DNA of 64,000 bases from NCBI GenBank assembly GCA_016721825.1, contig JADKHI010000004.1, positions 310,001 to 374,000 of the forward strand, given 5' to 3'. The first letter of the stretch is position 1. Each line of letters begins with the position of its first letter. The translations under genes were made by a program, and so were the position numbers. The stretch comes from Flavobacteriales bacterium (GTDB lineage Bacteria > Bacteroidota > Bacteroidia > Flavobacteriales_F > PHOS-HE28). Positions 1 through 8,866 of the stretch are shown here, in pieces. Under the pieces are notes generated by a model. The model worked only from the letters and a program-made list of their open reading frames with translations. It was not told the DNA's origin and did not search any database.

Positions 1-260
1 GCTTCGCGGCGTGACGGTTGAATGGGTGGAAGAAGGCTTGCACTGCTGCACGGATATCAACGGCCTTTTCGGTTTCCTGGTGGAACGAGGAGAGAGGACA
101 GGTCCGCTTCGCATCAGGCCACGGGCCTGCCCATCCAGAGCGGTGCCAGGCCGTTGCCGCTCCAAGGAACAAGCCCGGTCCATCCGGCCAAGTGCCTTGC
201 TGTGGACATCGGCCTTGCCACGAAGCACCGAAGTGAGCGGGTGAAGAGTCCCGCGGGGGA

Positions 261-1517
261 TCAGCGAACCCCTCGCGGGCATGGTGAGGAACACGTCCCG
301 ATAGCAGGGCGCAGGAGCCGATGAGTCGATGGGCGAAATCGGAGTGCGTTGCCTGCACGAGCATCAGCCCCGCCCACGCCAACTTGGGAGCGCATGAAGG
401 GGCCGTTCAGGGATGAAGACACCCACGAAAAGATCACGGTTTCCGCCGCCCGCTTCAATCGGTCGTTGATCGCGCGGCCGAGGCCTTCATCCGGGAACAC
501 TTCCGCAAGGATCACGTCGGCCTCACTGGCGTCCAGCGCACGCAAGGTGGCGAAGAGGTGGCGTGCTGCTTCGTTCAAGTCACCGGAAGGCGAGAGCACT
601 TCACACCGCCAGGCCTGGTGCTTGGTGGTGAAACTGATAACCGCTGCGCGGCCGGAGTGTTCCTTCAGCAGTTCAGTAATGTCTCCGATGAAGACCGGCT
701 TACGCGGCGCGTAGTGACTTTCCAGCATGCCAGGTGCAACTGGTAGGACGTGCTTCACCTGCGGGCGCACGATGCCGATGACCTTCTCGATGGCTTCGAC
801 AGGAACACCGCCGGCACGATAGAGGACCCAGTGCCCTTGTCTCCTGAAAGTAACCGCAGATGACGCAGAGAACGCAGATGCCCCTCGACTGCGCTCGGGG
901 TCTTGACTGTCTAGTGATGCTCCTTGGGGATCGATGGACGCAGAATTCCGCTCGCTTGCGCTCGCTGGTTCCTGCTCCTCCCAGCCGATGATCGTGCTCT
1001 CCACACCCACCGCACACGCACCACCATCGAGAATGTAGGGGATGCGATCGCCGAGCTGATCGGCCACGTGCTGTGCCGTGGTGGGGCTCACGTAACCGAA
1101 GGGGTTGGCGCTGGGCGCCGCAAGCGGGAAAGGCAGCGCACTCAACAGCTGAAGCGTGAGCGGATGCGCGGGCATGCGCACGCCGACCGTATCGAGCCCG
1201 CTGGTCACGAGGTCGGGAATGCTCGGATGTTTCGGTAGTACGAGCGTGAGCGGTCCGGGCCAGAAGGCTTGCATCAGTGTTTCGGCTTCGGGGGGCATTT
1301 CGCGCACCACGCTCGCCAGCTGTTCCATGCTGTGCACATGCACAATGAGCGGATCGAAGGCCGGTCGTTGCTTCGCTTCGAAGACCTTCAGCACAGCGGC
1401 TTCATCGAAGGCATTGGCCGCAAGGCCGTACACCGTTTCCGTGGGAATGGCCACCAGCTCACCGGCGGAAAGCAGCCGCGCCGCTTCCTTCAGGTCTGTG
1501 CCGATCACCGCTGCCAT
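261..1517 (-). CDS. sua5: L-threonylcarbamoyladenylate synthase, Sua5/YwlC type
   Basis: Makes threonylcarbamoyl-AMP from threonine, bicarbonate and ATP, the first step of t6A37 tRNA modification. The N-terminal YrdC domain (about residues 8-180) shows IPTETVYGLAANA, the KQRP motif, PSAN and GVESTI; a Sua5 C-terminal domain follows, with PGMLESHYAPRKP and ending in GLGRAINDRLKRA. Two oddities: about 45 residues rich in Ser, Arg and Asp are inserted in frame between GWEEQE and GHWVLYRAGG, and about 45 extra residues follow the usual end of the family, so the reading frame near the stop may have shifted or lost its stop. At 418 residues it exceeds the usual 320-350. The ATG start fits the conserved N-terminus and lies 5 nt after a -7-like motif. 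Function is secure from the motifs; the tail is doubtful. Confidence 0.9.
   Translation of the reverse strand: MAAVIGTDLKEAARLLSAGELVAIPTETVYGLAANAFDEAAVLKVFEAKQRPAFDPLIVHVHSMEQLASVVREMPPEAETLMQAFWPGPLTLVLPKHPSIPDLVTSGLDTVGVRMPAHPLTLQLLSALPFPLAAPSANPFGYVSPTTAQHVADQLGDRIPYILDGGACAVGVESTIIGWEEQEPASASERNSASIDPQGASLDSQDPERSRGASAFSASSAVTFRRQGHWVLYRAGGVPVEAIEKVIGIVRPQVKHVLPVAPGMLESHYAPRKPVFIGDITELLKEHSGRAAVISFTTKHQAWRCEVLSPSGDLNEAARHLFATLRALDASEADVILAEVFPDEGLGRAINDRLKRAAETVIFSWVSSSLNGPFMRSQVGVGGADARAGNALRFRPSTHRLLRPAIGTCSSPCPRGVR
842..975. repeat. repeat-derived in-frame insertion inside sua5
   Basis: About 134 bp with no counterpart in usual Sua5 proteins. It contains a run of GCAGATG/ACGCAGA-type direct repeats (852-880), the segment CCCCTCGACTGCGCTCGGGG (881-900) and a related CGCTCGCTTGCGCTCGCTGG block near 958-977. 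It reads through in frame as a low-complexity Ser/Arg/Asp linker. The boundaries are estimated from where Sua5-like sequence stops and resumes. Confidence 0.55.
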
Positions 1518-1522
1518 GACGG

Positions 1523-1530
1523 CAAAGGTG
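1523..1530 (-). promoter_or_regulatory. -7-like promoter element of sua5
   Basis: On the minus strand this reads CACCTTTG, one mismatch from the Bacteroidota -7 consensus TAnnTTTG. Its last base is 5 nt before the ATG. No clear -33 TTG is seen. Confidence 0.4.
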
Positions 1531-1553
1531 CGTGATCGCCAGTTGCTCCTGCG

Positions 1554-2273
1554 CTATTGGACCGTATAGCCCTCGGTGCTGAAGGTGTAGGGCGTGTCGA
1601 GTTTCACCTCGGTGGCCTCGAAGGTGAAGTGCGCCTTCTCGCCATCCTTGTACTTCATGGACCCGGCTAGCACAAGGCCGCTCTCAAAGTCACCCTTCGT
1701 GACCTCTGACTGGCCGTGCAACTTGCCCCAGGCCTTGAACACCGGGGCCACATCCATGGCGACCGGGGCCACCCAGAGCTCGATCAGCTCGTTGCCATCC
1801 TCCGCTGTCCATTTCGTGGCCTGTTGACCGGCGATAGTGCGTTGCTCCTTGGTCTTCTCGAAGTTGACCACGCCCGGTGCCTTGCCCTTGGTCGGGTCGG
1901 GGATCCGCATGCGCATGGCCACGTTGAGCGTATCCGAGTGTACGAAGCTCACAGAGGTCAATGCCGGGTGATCGAACACCAAAAGCATGTCCATCTTCCG
2001 GCCTTCTTCCTCGCGCTGCGTCCGCATGCCGATGATACCGGAACCCGTGTTGAACAGCAGGTCGAAGGCCTCGTTCTGTTCCCCTTTCCAACTGATCTTG
2101 AAGCTGGTGTAGTGGACCCGGTGCTGGAAGGTGTAGCTCGGCAGCACGGGGATGTCCTTGGTGTCGAACATCGTGCGCAAGGACTCCGTGACCACCCGCA
2201 GGCTGTCGGTCTTTTCCTGGGCGAAAAGCGTGGAGCCCGCAAGCAGCACGCAAATGGAGAGAAGGCGTTTCAT
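1554..2273 (-). CDS. exported protein, DUF4412-like
   Basis: Predicted secreted protein of 239 residues. The chosen ATG gives MKRLLSICVLLAGSTLFAQ, a good signal peptide; the longer reading frame upstream has no such feature. The mature part is rich in beta-strand-like segments (SVSFVHSDTLNVAMRMRIPDP, GNELIELWVAPVA) and resembles DUF4412-type proteins of Bacteroidota, whose role is unknown. The family call is from general resemblance only. It lies between sua5 and the GH3 gene in the same direction but with separate spacing, so no operon partner suggests a role. Confidence 0.65.
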   Translation of the reverse strand: MKRLLSICVLLAGSTLFAQEKTDSLRVVTESLRTMFDTKDIPVLPSYTFQHRVHYTSFKISWKGEQNEAFDLLFNTGSGIIGMRTQREEEGRKMDMLLVFDHPALTSVSFVHSDTLNVAMRMRIPDPTKGKAPGVVNFEKTKEQRTIAGQQATKWTAEDGNELIELWVAPVAMDVAPVFKAWGKLHGQSEVTKGDFESGLVLAGSMKYKDGEKAHFTFEATEVKLDTPYTFSTEGYTVQ

Positions 2274-2346
2274 GGTATCGTGTTCGGCTCGGTGCGCGAA
2301 GATCACGCCGCCCGTTCAACCATAGTGTACCGTTCGTGTAAAGACT

Positions 2347-3822
2347 TCAGCCCAACCCTTCCACATACCTGCGGTCGTTGGCCAGGCGGGGCACCTTGCT
2401 CTGTGCATCGTTCATGCCGCGCGCCTTCATCCACGCTGCGAACGCACCACGCGGAAGCGAACGCACCACCAAAGGGCGCAACACCTTGCCGGTGATCAGG
2501 TCCTTGTAGTAGGGGTTGCGGCGTTGCAAGGCTTCGTCCATGGTGGCCGCGAAACGGATCACGTCGGAAGGTGGCGCAGCGAACTCGATGAACCACTCGT
2601 GAAAAGGCAGGCCTTCCGCAGGCGACAACTCCGGAGCGACGGTGAACTCCGCCACTTCACAGGGCACCACGGCCATAGCGTCCTTCAGCGCCCCCTCCAC
2701 TTCCTCCGCGATCACGTGCTCGCCGAAGGCGCTTGTGAAGTGCTTGGTGCGACCGGTGACCACGATGCGCGGGGGTGAAAGCGATACGAACTTCACGGTG
2801 TCGCCGATCTCGTAGCCCCAGAGGCCGGCGTTCGTGTACAGGACCAAGGCATACTGGGTGTTCAGCTCCACCTCGCCGATGGAACGGGGCCTGCGGTCGT
2901 TGCCCTGCATGGGAACGAAGCCGTAGTAGATGCCGTTGTCCAGCACCAGCAGGAGACCTTCTTCAGCGCTGCGGTCCTGGTAGGCGATGAAGCCTTCGCT
3001 CGCGGGGAAAAGCTCCACGCTGGGCACGCTGCTTCCGATCAGCGTTTCCATGCGGCTGCGGTAGGGGCCGTAGTTCACACCGCCGTACACGAAGAGCGAG
3101 AAGTTGGGGAAGACCTCCTTCACGGTGGCCTTGCCGGTACGGGCCAGTAGCCGCTCGAAATACATCTGCACCCAGGCAGGGATCCCGCTGATCAGGCGCA
3201 TATCCGCTGACATCGTTTCGCCGACGATGGCCTCCACCTTGGTCTCCCAATCAGTGATGCTGTTGGTGGCGAAGCTGGGCATGCGGTTCTTCAGCAGGTA
3301 TTGCGGCACATGGTTGGCCACAATACCGCTCAGCCTTCCCATGGGTATCAACCCCTTCTTGTCGAGCACGGGGCTGCCTTGCAGGAAGATCATCTTGCCA
3401 TCCACGAAGTCCGCCCGACCGCTATGGGCGATGTAGGCCAACAAGGCCCGGCGCGCGCTGCCGATGTGGTTGGGCAATGATTGCTGCGTGATGGGGATGT
3501 ACTTGGCGCCGCTGGTGGTGCCACTGGTCTTGCAGAGGTAGAGCGGAAGCCCCGGCCACAGCACATCCTTCTCCCCAGCGATCACACGCTCGATGTAGGG
3601 CTTGAAGCCTTCGTAGTCGCGCAAGGGCACGGCCTGTACAAGGCCCGAGTGCTCATGCACCTGGTGCAGCTTGTGATCGCGCCCGAATGCCGTGGCACCG
3701 CCGAACTCCACCAGCTGCCGCAACACCCCGAGCTGTGTGGCCACCGGATCCAGCGCGCGGCGCATCACCGCCTTGGTGACGAACCGGGCGTAGGGCTTGG
3801 CGAGGGTGGACTTGAGGCTCAT
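2347..3822 (-). CDS. GH3 auxin-responsive promoter family protein
   Basis: A 491-residue member of the GH3 family, adenylate-forming enzymes related to plant acyl-acid amido synthetases; the bacterial substrate is unknown. Characteristic segments are LYLCKTSGTTSGAKYIPITQQSL (the ATP-binding Ser/Thr-Gly-rich loop), SEGFIAYQ, YTNAGLWGYEIGDTVKF and VVTGRTKHFTSAFGEHV. I chose the ATG at 3822 (MSLKSTLAKPYARF) because family similarity begins there. An upstream ATG at 3864 has a better AGGAG but would add a proline-rich leader encoded by G-rich low-complexity DNA. It is followed by the exported DUF4412-like gene on the same strand. Confidence 0.88.
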   Translation of the reverse strand: MSLKSTLAKPYARFVTKAVMRRALDPVATQLGVLRQLVEFGGATAFGRDHKLHQVHEHSGLVQAVPLRDYEGFKPYIERVIAGEKDVLWPGLPLYLCKTSGTTSGAKYIPITQQSLPNHIGSARRALLAYIAHSGRADFVDGKMIFLQGSPVLDKKGLIPMGRLSGIVANHVPQYLLKNRMPSFATNSITDWETKVEAIVGETMSADMRLISGIPAWVQMYFERLLARTGKATVKEVFPNFSLFVYGGVNYGPYRSRMETLIGSSVPSVELFPASEGFIAYQDRSAEEGLLLVLDNGIYYGFVPMQGNDRRPRSIGEVELNTQYALVLYTNAGLWGYEIGDTVKFVSLSPPRIVVTGRTKHFTSAFGEHVIAEEVEGALKDAMAVVPCEVAEFTVAPELSPAEGLPFHEWFIEFAAPPSDVIRFAATMDEALQRRNPYYKDLITGKVLRPLVVRSLPRGAFAAWMKARGMNDAQSKVPRLANDRRYVEGLG

Positions 3823-3898
3823 GGGCAGGGGCATGGGCAGGGGCGGGGGCGGGGGACGCAACATGGTTGCTCCTGCACCTGGTCCTGCTCCTTGGTTC

Positions 3899-4777
3899 TC
3901 ACTTGAACACCATGTAAGCCTGCGGGTCGATCGGCTCACCGTTGAGCCAGAGCTCGAAATGCAGGTGTGGCCCGGTGGTCAGTTCGCCGCTGTCGCCTAC
4001 GATCGCGATGGCCTCACCGGCTTTCACCTTGTCGCCGACCTTCTTCAGCAGCACGCTGTTGTGCTTGTACACGCTCACCAGGTCGTTGCGGTGCTGCACC
4101 TGAAGCACGTGGCCTCCATCGCTGGTCCAGCTGGCCAACACAACGGTGCCATCCAATGTAGCTTTCACGGCCTCATCCTTCTTGGTCACAATGTCGATGC
4201 CGAAGTGCCCGTCCTTGCGCTCGAAGTTGCTGGTGACCAGGCCACGGATCGGGGGGAAGAAGATGATCCCGGCCAGATCGCGACCCGCGCCGGGCTTGGC
4301 TTCACCGCTCACCGTGTAGGCCTCCTCTTGCCGAATGCGTTCGCGCAGCGCACTGTCCACCACGCCGGGCGCGAGGTCCGCAGGGGTGGGTGCCTGGGTG
4401 ATGGGTCGGAAGAGCGTGGCACTGTCCGCTGGCGCCTCGCCCCGCAGCACCCGTCGCAGGTTCGCGATGTAGAGGTCCCGGTCATCCAGTGCCGCTTGCA
4501 AGCTGTCGGCCATGATGGCGCCCCGATAGGCATTGTACTTCATGCCCTGGTCGGTGTAGCCTGGGATGTAACGCTTCAAGGGGGTGAACACGATCAGTGC
4601 GCTGACGAACAGGCCATGCAGGGTGAACAGGCCCAGGAACAGCAGCCCTACGTTCAACCGGGACAACCGTATGCTGAAGCGCTCCTCGAAGGTGCGGTCG
4701 TTGATCAGCAGCAGGCGGTACTTGCTCTTGAGCTTCTTCAGCACCTGCCTCTTCCTGCGCACCTGTGGCTCCGCCAT
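3899..4777 (-). CDS. M23 family (LytM) metallopeptidase, membrane-anchored
   Basis: Peptidoglycan-directed endopeptidase homologue of 292 residues. A basic cytoplasmic N-terminus (RRKRQVLKKLKSKYR) precedes one transmembrane segment (about residues 45-68, VGLLFLGLFTLHGLFVSALIVF), a linker, and a C-terminal LytM domain. The zinc site is seen as HFGIDI (HxGxD) and HLHFELW, so the domain looks catalytically complete. The start MAEPQVRRKR is preferred over the longer reading frame because the upstream part is unlike the family and would run into the divergent PorW gene; a -7-like motif sits 5 nt before it. Cell-wall remodelling during growth or division is inferred from the family. Confidence 0.88.
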   Translation of the reverse strand: MAEPQVRRKRQVLKKLKSKYRLLLINDRTFEERFSIRLSRLNVGLLFLGLFTLHGLFVSALIVFTPLKRYIPGYTDQGMKYNAYRGAIMADSLQAALDDRDLYIANLRRVLRGEAPADSATLFRPITQAPTPADLAPGVVDSALRERIRQEEAYTVSGEAKPGAGRDLAGIIFFPPIRGLVTSNFERKDGHFGIDIVTKKDEAVKATLDGTVVLASWTSDGGHVLQVQHRNDLVSVYKHNSVLLKKVGDKVKAGEAIAIVGDSGELTTGPHLHFELWLNGEPIDPQAYMVFK

Positions 4778-4782
4778 AGCGG

Positions 4783-4790
4783 CAAATATC
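4783..4790 (-). promoter_or_regulatory. -7-like promoter element of the M23 gene
   Basis: Minus strand reads GATATTTG, one mismatch from TAnnTTTG, ending 5 nt before the ATG at 4777. Confidence 0.4.
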
Positions 4791-4901
4791 GCCCTCCCTC
4801 GCCCAGGTACGTATATCCTGCGCCAACCATCGCGAACAAGAGCGGGCCGGTCCGGCCGGATGAAATAACTTCGCCCGTTCGTAGTTATCCACACGCTGTT
4901 C

Positions 4902-7547
4902 ATGAACGCGCGTTCCATCATCGGGTTCACTTGGAAGGCAGGGCTGTTAAGCCTTGTGCTGGCCGCGTGCTCCACGGAGAAGGACGCTTTCCTGAACCGC
5001 ACCTTCCACCGGCTGAACGCCCGCGACAACGGCTGGTTCAACGCCAACGAGAAGCTCAAGGAGAAGGTCGCGGAACTGGAGAAGGCATATGTGGACGACT
5101 ACGACCAGGTGTTGCCCATCTACATCCTTGGCACACCGGAGCAGGCGAAAGGCCTTGTGCCCGACATGGAGAAGTGCATCGAGAAGTGCGCCACCGTGAT
5201 CGACCGGCATAGCATGGACATCGCTGGCAAGGAGGAGAACACGTGGATCGACGATGCCTACTTCGTGATCGGCAAGTGCAACTTCTACAAGCGTAGCTAC
5301 TTCGATGCCGAACGCACCTTCGACTACGTGGGCCGCAAGTTCAAGGGGCAGGACCGCCAACTGGAGGCCAAGTTATGGATGGCCCGCACCGCCATTCAGG
5401 TGGAGCAATACGCCAAGGCCCAGAGCGTGCTGGACGAAGTGAAGAACTACAAGGAGATGCCCAAGGGCTTTCCGCAGGACCACCTCAGTGCCATACAGGC
5501 CGACCTGGACCTTCACCGGGGCAAGGTGGACGATGCCATCGTGAGCCTGGAACGGGCCGTTTCCATCGCTGAAAAGAAGAAGGACAAGGTGCGCTGGGCC
5601 TTCATTCTGGCGCAGCTGTACGAAGTGAAGGGTCAGGAGGACAAGGCCATCGCCCAGTTCCGGGCCGTGGCGCGCATGAACCCGCCCTACGAGATGGGCT
5701 TCCACGCGCAGATCTTCGAGGCCCTCAGCTTCGACCGCGGCAGCAGTGACGCACTCCGCAAGCGCCTGAAGCGCATGTTGCGCGACGATAAGCACATCGA
5801 TCACTTCGACATGATCCACTACGCCTTGGCGGACCTGGACCTGAAGGAGAACAAGGATAGCTCTGCCATCGCCCACCTGAAGACCAGCACCAGCGTAAGC
5901 ACCACGGATACGCGGCAGAAGATGAAGGGCTTCATGCGCCTGGCCGATATCTATTTCGACGACCGCCAATACCCCTCAGCGCAGCTCTACTACGACAGCA
6001 CCGCCAGCCTGATCAGTGAAGATCACAAGCGGTACGAGGAAGTGAAGACACGTGCCGAAGTGCTCGGGGAACTGGTGGAACAACTGGCCATCATCGCCCG
6101 CGAGGACAGCCTGCAGGAATTCGCAGGGCTCGACGAGGACGAGCAGCAGAAGCGCATCCGCAAACTGATCCGCGAGCGCGAACGCCTGGAGGAGGAGAAG
6201 GTGGCGCAAGAGGCCGAGGCCCGGGAGCTCGCCGCCAACCCTGTGGCCCCAGCACCGAAACCTGGTAGCAGCAGCCCGGGCGACAAGGGCAGCTGGTATT
6301 TCTACAACCCCCAGCAGGTGGCCCGTGGCCAAGCGGAGTTCAAGAAGAAATGGGGTGCCCGCAAGCTGGAGGACGGCTGGCGGCGGAAGGACAAGGGAGG
6401 CAGCGCCATAGCGCAGGAAGGCGATGAAGGTGACGGCAAGGAAGATGTCGCCAATGGCACGGAGGCCACCAAGGAAGGCGACCCACCTTGGAAGGATCCG
6501 GCAAACTACCTCAAGGGCCTGCCGACCGATTCAGCAGCGATGGATGCGTCCAACGCGTTGATCTGCTCCGCTCTCTACATCAGCGGAACCATTTACAAGG
6601 AGAAGCTGCGCGATGTGGACAACGCCATCGAGAGCTTTGAGGTGTTGAACGGCCGCTTTGAGGAGTGTCGCTACACCCCTGAAGCCCACTACCAGCTCTA
6701 CCGCATCTACTTGGAAAAGGAGAAGACCGGGAACTTCTTCGACCTGGAAGGCAAAGGCTCGGCCTACTATGCCAACATCATCACCGAACGTTGGCCTGAC
6801 AGTGAGTTCGCCCGCCTGGTGAAGCATCCGGACCAGTTGATGGCCGATGAGAAGCACAAGCAGATCGAACAGGCGGAATACGAGCAGGTGTACCGTGAAT
6901 ACCGGAACGGCAACCATTTGATGGTGATCGCGGCCTGCAATACGGTGATCGCCAACGAACCCAATAACCACCTGCTGCCCAAGTATTACCTGCTGAAGGC
7001 GATGTCCATCGGTGGAACGCACGAGGCCACGGCCTTCCGGAATGCACTGGCCGAAGTGGTGAACCGTTTCGCTGGTAGCGAGGAGGCAACGGCCGCCACC
7101 ACCATTCTGGCCGCACTGGACAAGCAGGGTGCACCCGGCAGCGTGTCAGAGGCCACTTCCGAAGAGGAGCCGGAAGGCTTCAGCATGGACGAGGGCATGC
7201 ACATGGTGGCCCTGGTGTTCCCCAGCGAAGCGGGCAGTTCCGAGCAGGCCAAGGCCAAGATCAGCGACTTCTCCCAGAGCGCCATGCCCGGTGAAAAGCT
7301 GACGATCACCGCCAGTTTGCTCAGCGATACCGAGCAGCTCATCCTGGTCAATTCCTTCATGACCCGTAGCAAGGCCATGGAGTACTACGCCTTGTTCCAA
7401 GCCGATAAGGGCAAGCTCCGTGGGGTCAACGACAAGGGCTATCAGGTGTTCGCCATCAGCCAGTCCAACTATGCATTGCTCTTCAAGAACAAGGACCTCC
7501 CCGGGTACTTGGATTTCTTCGGCGCCAACTATGGGGGCGGGAAGTAG
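4902..7547 (+). CDS. porW: type IX secretion system lipoprotein PorW/SprE, TPR protein
   Basis: An 881-residue outer-membrane or periplasmic lipoprotein required for T9SS secretion and gliding in Flavobacterium (SprE) and Porphyromonas (PorW). The N-terminus has a signal with lipobox LAAC followed by STEKDAFLNRTFHRLNARDNGWFNANEKLKE, a hallmark of this family. Tetratricopeptide-type repeats fill residues about 110-400, then a coiled, charged segment (RKLIRERERLEEEKVAQEAEAREL), a region with GSWYFYNPQQVARGQAEFKKKWGARKLEDGWRR that is strongly conserved in PorW/SprE, and further TPRs to the end. It is transcribed divergently from the M23 gene. Its presence matches the T9SS-type C-termini of several secreted proteins in this window. 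Confidence 0.9.
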   Translation: MNARSIIGFTWKAGLLSLVLAACSTEKDAFLNRTFHRLNARDNGWFNANEKLKEKVAELEKAYVDDYDQVLPIYILGTPEQAKGLVPDMEKCIEKCATVIDRHSMDIAGKEENTWIDDAYFVIGKCNFYKRSYFDAERTFDYVGRKFKGQDRQLEAKLWMARTAIQVEQYAKAQSVLDEVKNYKEMPKGFPQDHLSAIQADLDLHRGKVDDAIVSLERAVSIAEKKKDKVRWAFILAQLYEVKGQEDKAIAQFRAVARMNPPYEMGFHAQIFEALSFDRGSSDALRKRLKRMLRDDKHIDHFDMIHYALADLDLKENKDSSAIAHLKTSTSVSTTDTRQKMKGFMRLADIYFDDRQYPSAQLYYDSTASLISEDHKRYEEVKTRAEVLGELVEQLAIIAREDSLQEFAGLDEDEQQKRIRKLIRERERLEEEKVAQEAEARELAANPVAPAPKPGSSSPGDKGSWYFYNPQQVARGQAEFKKKWGARKLEDGWRRKDKGGSAIAQEGDEGDGKEDVANGTEATKEGDPPWKDPANYLKGLPTDSAAMDASNALICSALYISGTIYKEKLRDVDNAIESFEVLNGRFEECRYTPEAHYQLYRIYLEKEKTGNFFDLEGKGSAYYANIITERWPDSEFARLVKHPDQLMADEKHKQIEQAEYEQVYREYRNGNHLMVIAACNTVIANEPNNHLLPKYYLLKAMSIGGTHEATAFRNALAEVVNRFAGSEEATAATTILAALDKQGAPGSVSEATSEEEPEGFSMDEGMHMVALVFPSEAGSSEQAKAKISDFSQSAMPGEKLTITASLLSDTEQLILVNSFMTRSKAMEYYALFQADKGKLRGVNDKGYQVFAISQSNYALLFKNKDLPGYLDFFGANYGGGK

Positions 7548-7567
7548 GATTAAGCCCTTGACCCTGT

Positions 7568-7575
7568 TATCTTTG
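7568..7575 (+). promoter_or_regulatory. -7 promoter element upstream of bactofilin
   Basis: TATCTTTG is an exact match to TAnnTTTG, 22 nt before the GTG start at 7598. A TTG occurs only 7 nt upstream, too close for a canonical -33 box. Confidence 0.5.
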
Positions 7576-7597
7576 CAAGGCTTCGACCCCCAACACT

Positions 7598-8059
7598 GTG
7601 TCGCTCTTTCGAAACGAAACCAAGCCCGAGCCCATGAACAAGGCCGCTGAGCCGGTGAACACCGGCAAGATCAACAGCATCATGGAAGGAACGTCCATCG
7701 AGGGCGAGATCCGTTCCGATAGCAACGTCCGCATCGATGGCCGCGTGAAAGGGACCATCAACGTGCGCGGCCGCTTGATCGTGGGTGCCAGTGGCATCGT
7801 GGAGGGCGATGTCACCTGCCAGAGCAGCGACATTGAGGGCACGGTGAACGGCAAGATCAACTGCCAGGACCTGCTGAGCCTGAAGGCCACCGCCAAGCTG
7901 AACGGCGACATCAACACCAAGAAGCTCGCCATCGAGCCTGGTGCGGTGTTCACGGGCAACTGTAGCATGGGCGGCGGCATTGTGAAGGAGATGGACCCCA
8001 TGCGCCTGAGCACCGCCAACAGCGCTCCCCGCACGGAGCCCGCACAAGCCGTCCGCTAA
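7598..8059 (+). CDS. bactofilin (polymer-forming cytoskeletal protein)
   Basis: A 153-residue bactofilin, a nucleotide-independent filament-forming beta-helix protein that organises cell-shape or envelope enzymes. The central domain (about 25-130) shows the short hydrophobic/Gly repeats of the family: MEGTSIEGEIRSDSNVRIDG, GTINVRGRLIVGASGIVEGDV and LSLKATAKLNGDINTKKLAIEPGA. The GTG start gives MSLFRNETKPEP, like other Bacteroidota bactofilin N-termini; an ATG at 7634 is the alternative. It is the first gene of a run leading into the ATP synthase genes, an arrangement common in Flavobacteriales. Whether it is cotranscribed with them is inferred only from the 18-nt gap to the next gene. Confidence 0.9.
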   Translation: MSLFRNETKPEPMNKAAEPVNTGKINSIMEGTSIEGEIRSDSNVRIDGRVKGTINVRGRLIVGASGIVEGDVTCQSSDIEGTVNGKINCQDLLSLKATAKLNGDINTKKLAIEPGAVFTGNCSMGGGIVKEMDPMRLSTANSAPRTEPAQAVR

Positions 8060-8077
8060 GCCCTACCGGTCCCGGCC

Positions 8078-8470
8078 ATGGCGCAGGGCCAACGTTCCCC
8101 CATTCTACCCGTATTGCTTTTCGCCGCCGTGTGCGCTGCCGCCACATGGTTCGGCCTGCGCCTCTTGGGGTTGCCCTTCCACTGGGCCTACGCTGCGGTC
8201 ATCACCTACCTCGCCGGGCTGACCCTTGTGCTCCACATCTGGCAGGAGCGCTCCATGCACACCGACCCTAAGGGCTTTGTGCGTCGCTTCATGACCGGCT
8301 TGGTGCTGAAGATGCTCGTCTCCCTCTTTCTGTTGCTCGGCATCGTGTTCCTGGTGCCGCGTGATCTTGCACTGCCCTTGGCCTTATCCTTCGCGCTGCT
8401 TTACCTGGCCTTCCTGGGCTTCAGCACGGCGCGGCTGGTCGGCATGTCACGCCATCTGCCCCGCAGCTGA
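8078..8470 (+). CDS. four-TM membrane protein upstream of the ATP synthase genes
   Basis: A 130-residue integral membrane protein with four predicted helices (about residues 9-26, 34-53, 69-91, 95-117) and little soluble sequence. In Bacteroidota a protein of this size commonly sits between bactofilin and AtpZ; it is AtpI-like in topology and may belong to the DUF6168 group, but I see no diagnostic motif. Its stop codon overlaps the next gene's ATG by one base, so translational coupling with the AtpZ-like gene is likely. A helper role in F0 assembly is inference from position. Confidence 0.72.
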   Translation: MAQGQRSPILPVLLFAAVCAAATWFGLRLLGLPFHWAYAAVITYLAGLTLVLHIWQERSMHTDPKGFVRRFMTGLVLKMLVSLFLLLGIVFLVPRDLALPLALSFALLYLAFLGFSTARLVGMSRHLPRS

Positions 8471-8709
8471 TGGAGCCGGACAGCCCCAAAGAGGAGTTTA
8501 AGAAGGTCCGCAAGGGCTACGACAACTACTTGCGCTTCAGCGGACTCGGTCTGCAGATGGCCGGGGTGATCCTCGCCGGGGTGCTGGGCGGTCGCTGGCT
8601 GGATGGCCGGATCGGTTGGGAGTTCCCGGCCTTGACGTTGCTTGGAGCCTTGCTCGGCATCACCGGAGCCATGCTGTTTCTGTTCAAGGAGACGGGACGG
8701 AAGGATTGA
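8470..8709 (+). CDS. AtpZ/AtpI family F0F1 ATPase accessory subunit
   Basis: A 79-residue protein with two hydrophobic helices separated by a short basic loop: LRFSGLGLQMAGVILAGVLGGRWLDGRIGWEFPALTLLGALLGITGAMLFLF. The helix-GGRWLD-helix pattern is typical of the AtpZ/AtpI family, thought to assist c-ring assembly or Mg2+ supply for the ATP synthase. It overlaps the preceding membrane gene by one base. A 157-bp gap follows before atpB, with its own possible promoter, so atpB onward may be a separate transcription unit. Confidence 0.85.
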   Translation: MEPDSPKEEFKKVRKGYDNYLRFSGLGLQMAGVILAGVLGGRWLDGRIGWEFPALTLLGALLGITGAMLFLFKETGRKD

Positions 8710-8822
8710 GGGTGCCAGCAGGCAGGCGCAGTTGGCAAGGGCAATAGCCGAACTATTTCTCGCTCACCACTGCGAACTGATCATCGAATGTGATCTTCCC
8801 TTTTTCTATTTCGGTGGAGTGT

Positions 8823-8830
8823 CTACCTTC
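8823..8830 (+). promoter_or_regulatory. possible promoter element of the atpB operon
   Basis: TACCTTCG, one mismatch from TAnnTTTG, lies in the 157-bp gap before atpB and would give a leader of about 30 nt. No TTG at the expected -33 distance. Nothing else is recognised in the gap. Confidence 0.35.
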
Positions 8831-8866
8831 GCGGCCGCAAAGAAGGGGGTAACGCCCCGCCTGGAA

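Noticed and set aside
11..324. Three overlapping short frames on the plus strand at the left edge.
   Set aside because: No recognisable protein features and no start signals; they partly overlap the sua5 tail. A 31-codon minus-strand frame near 100-195 was also considered and is too short to support.
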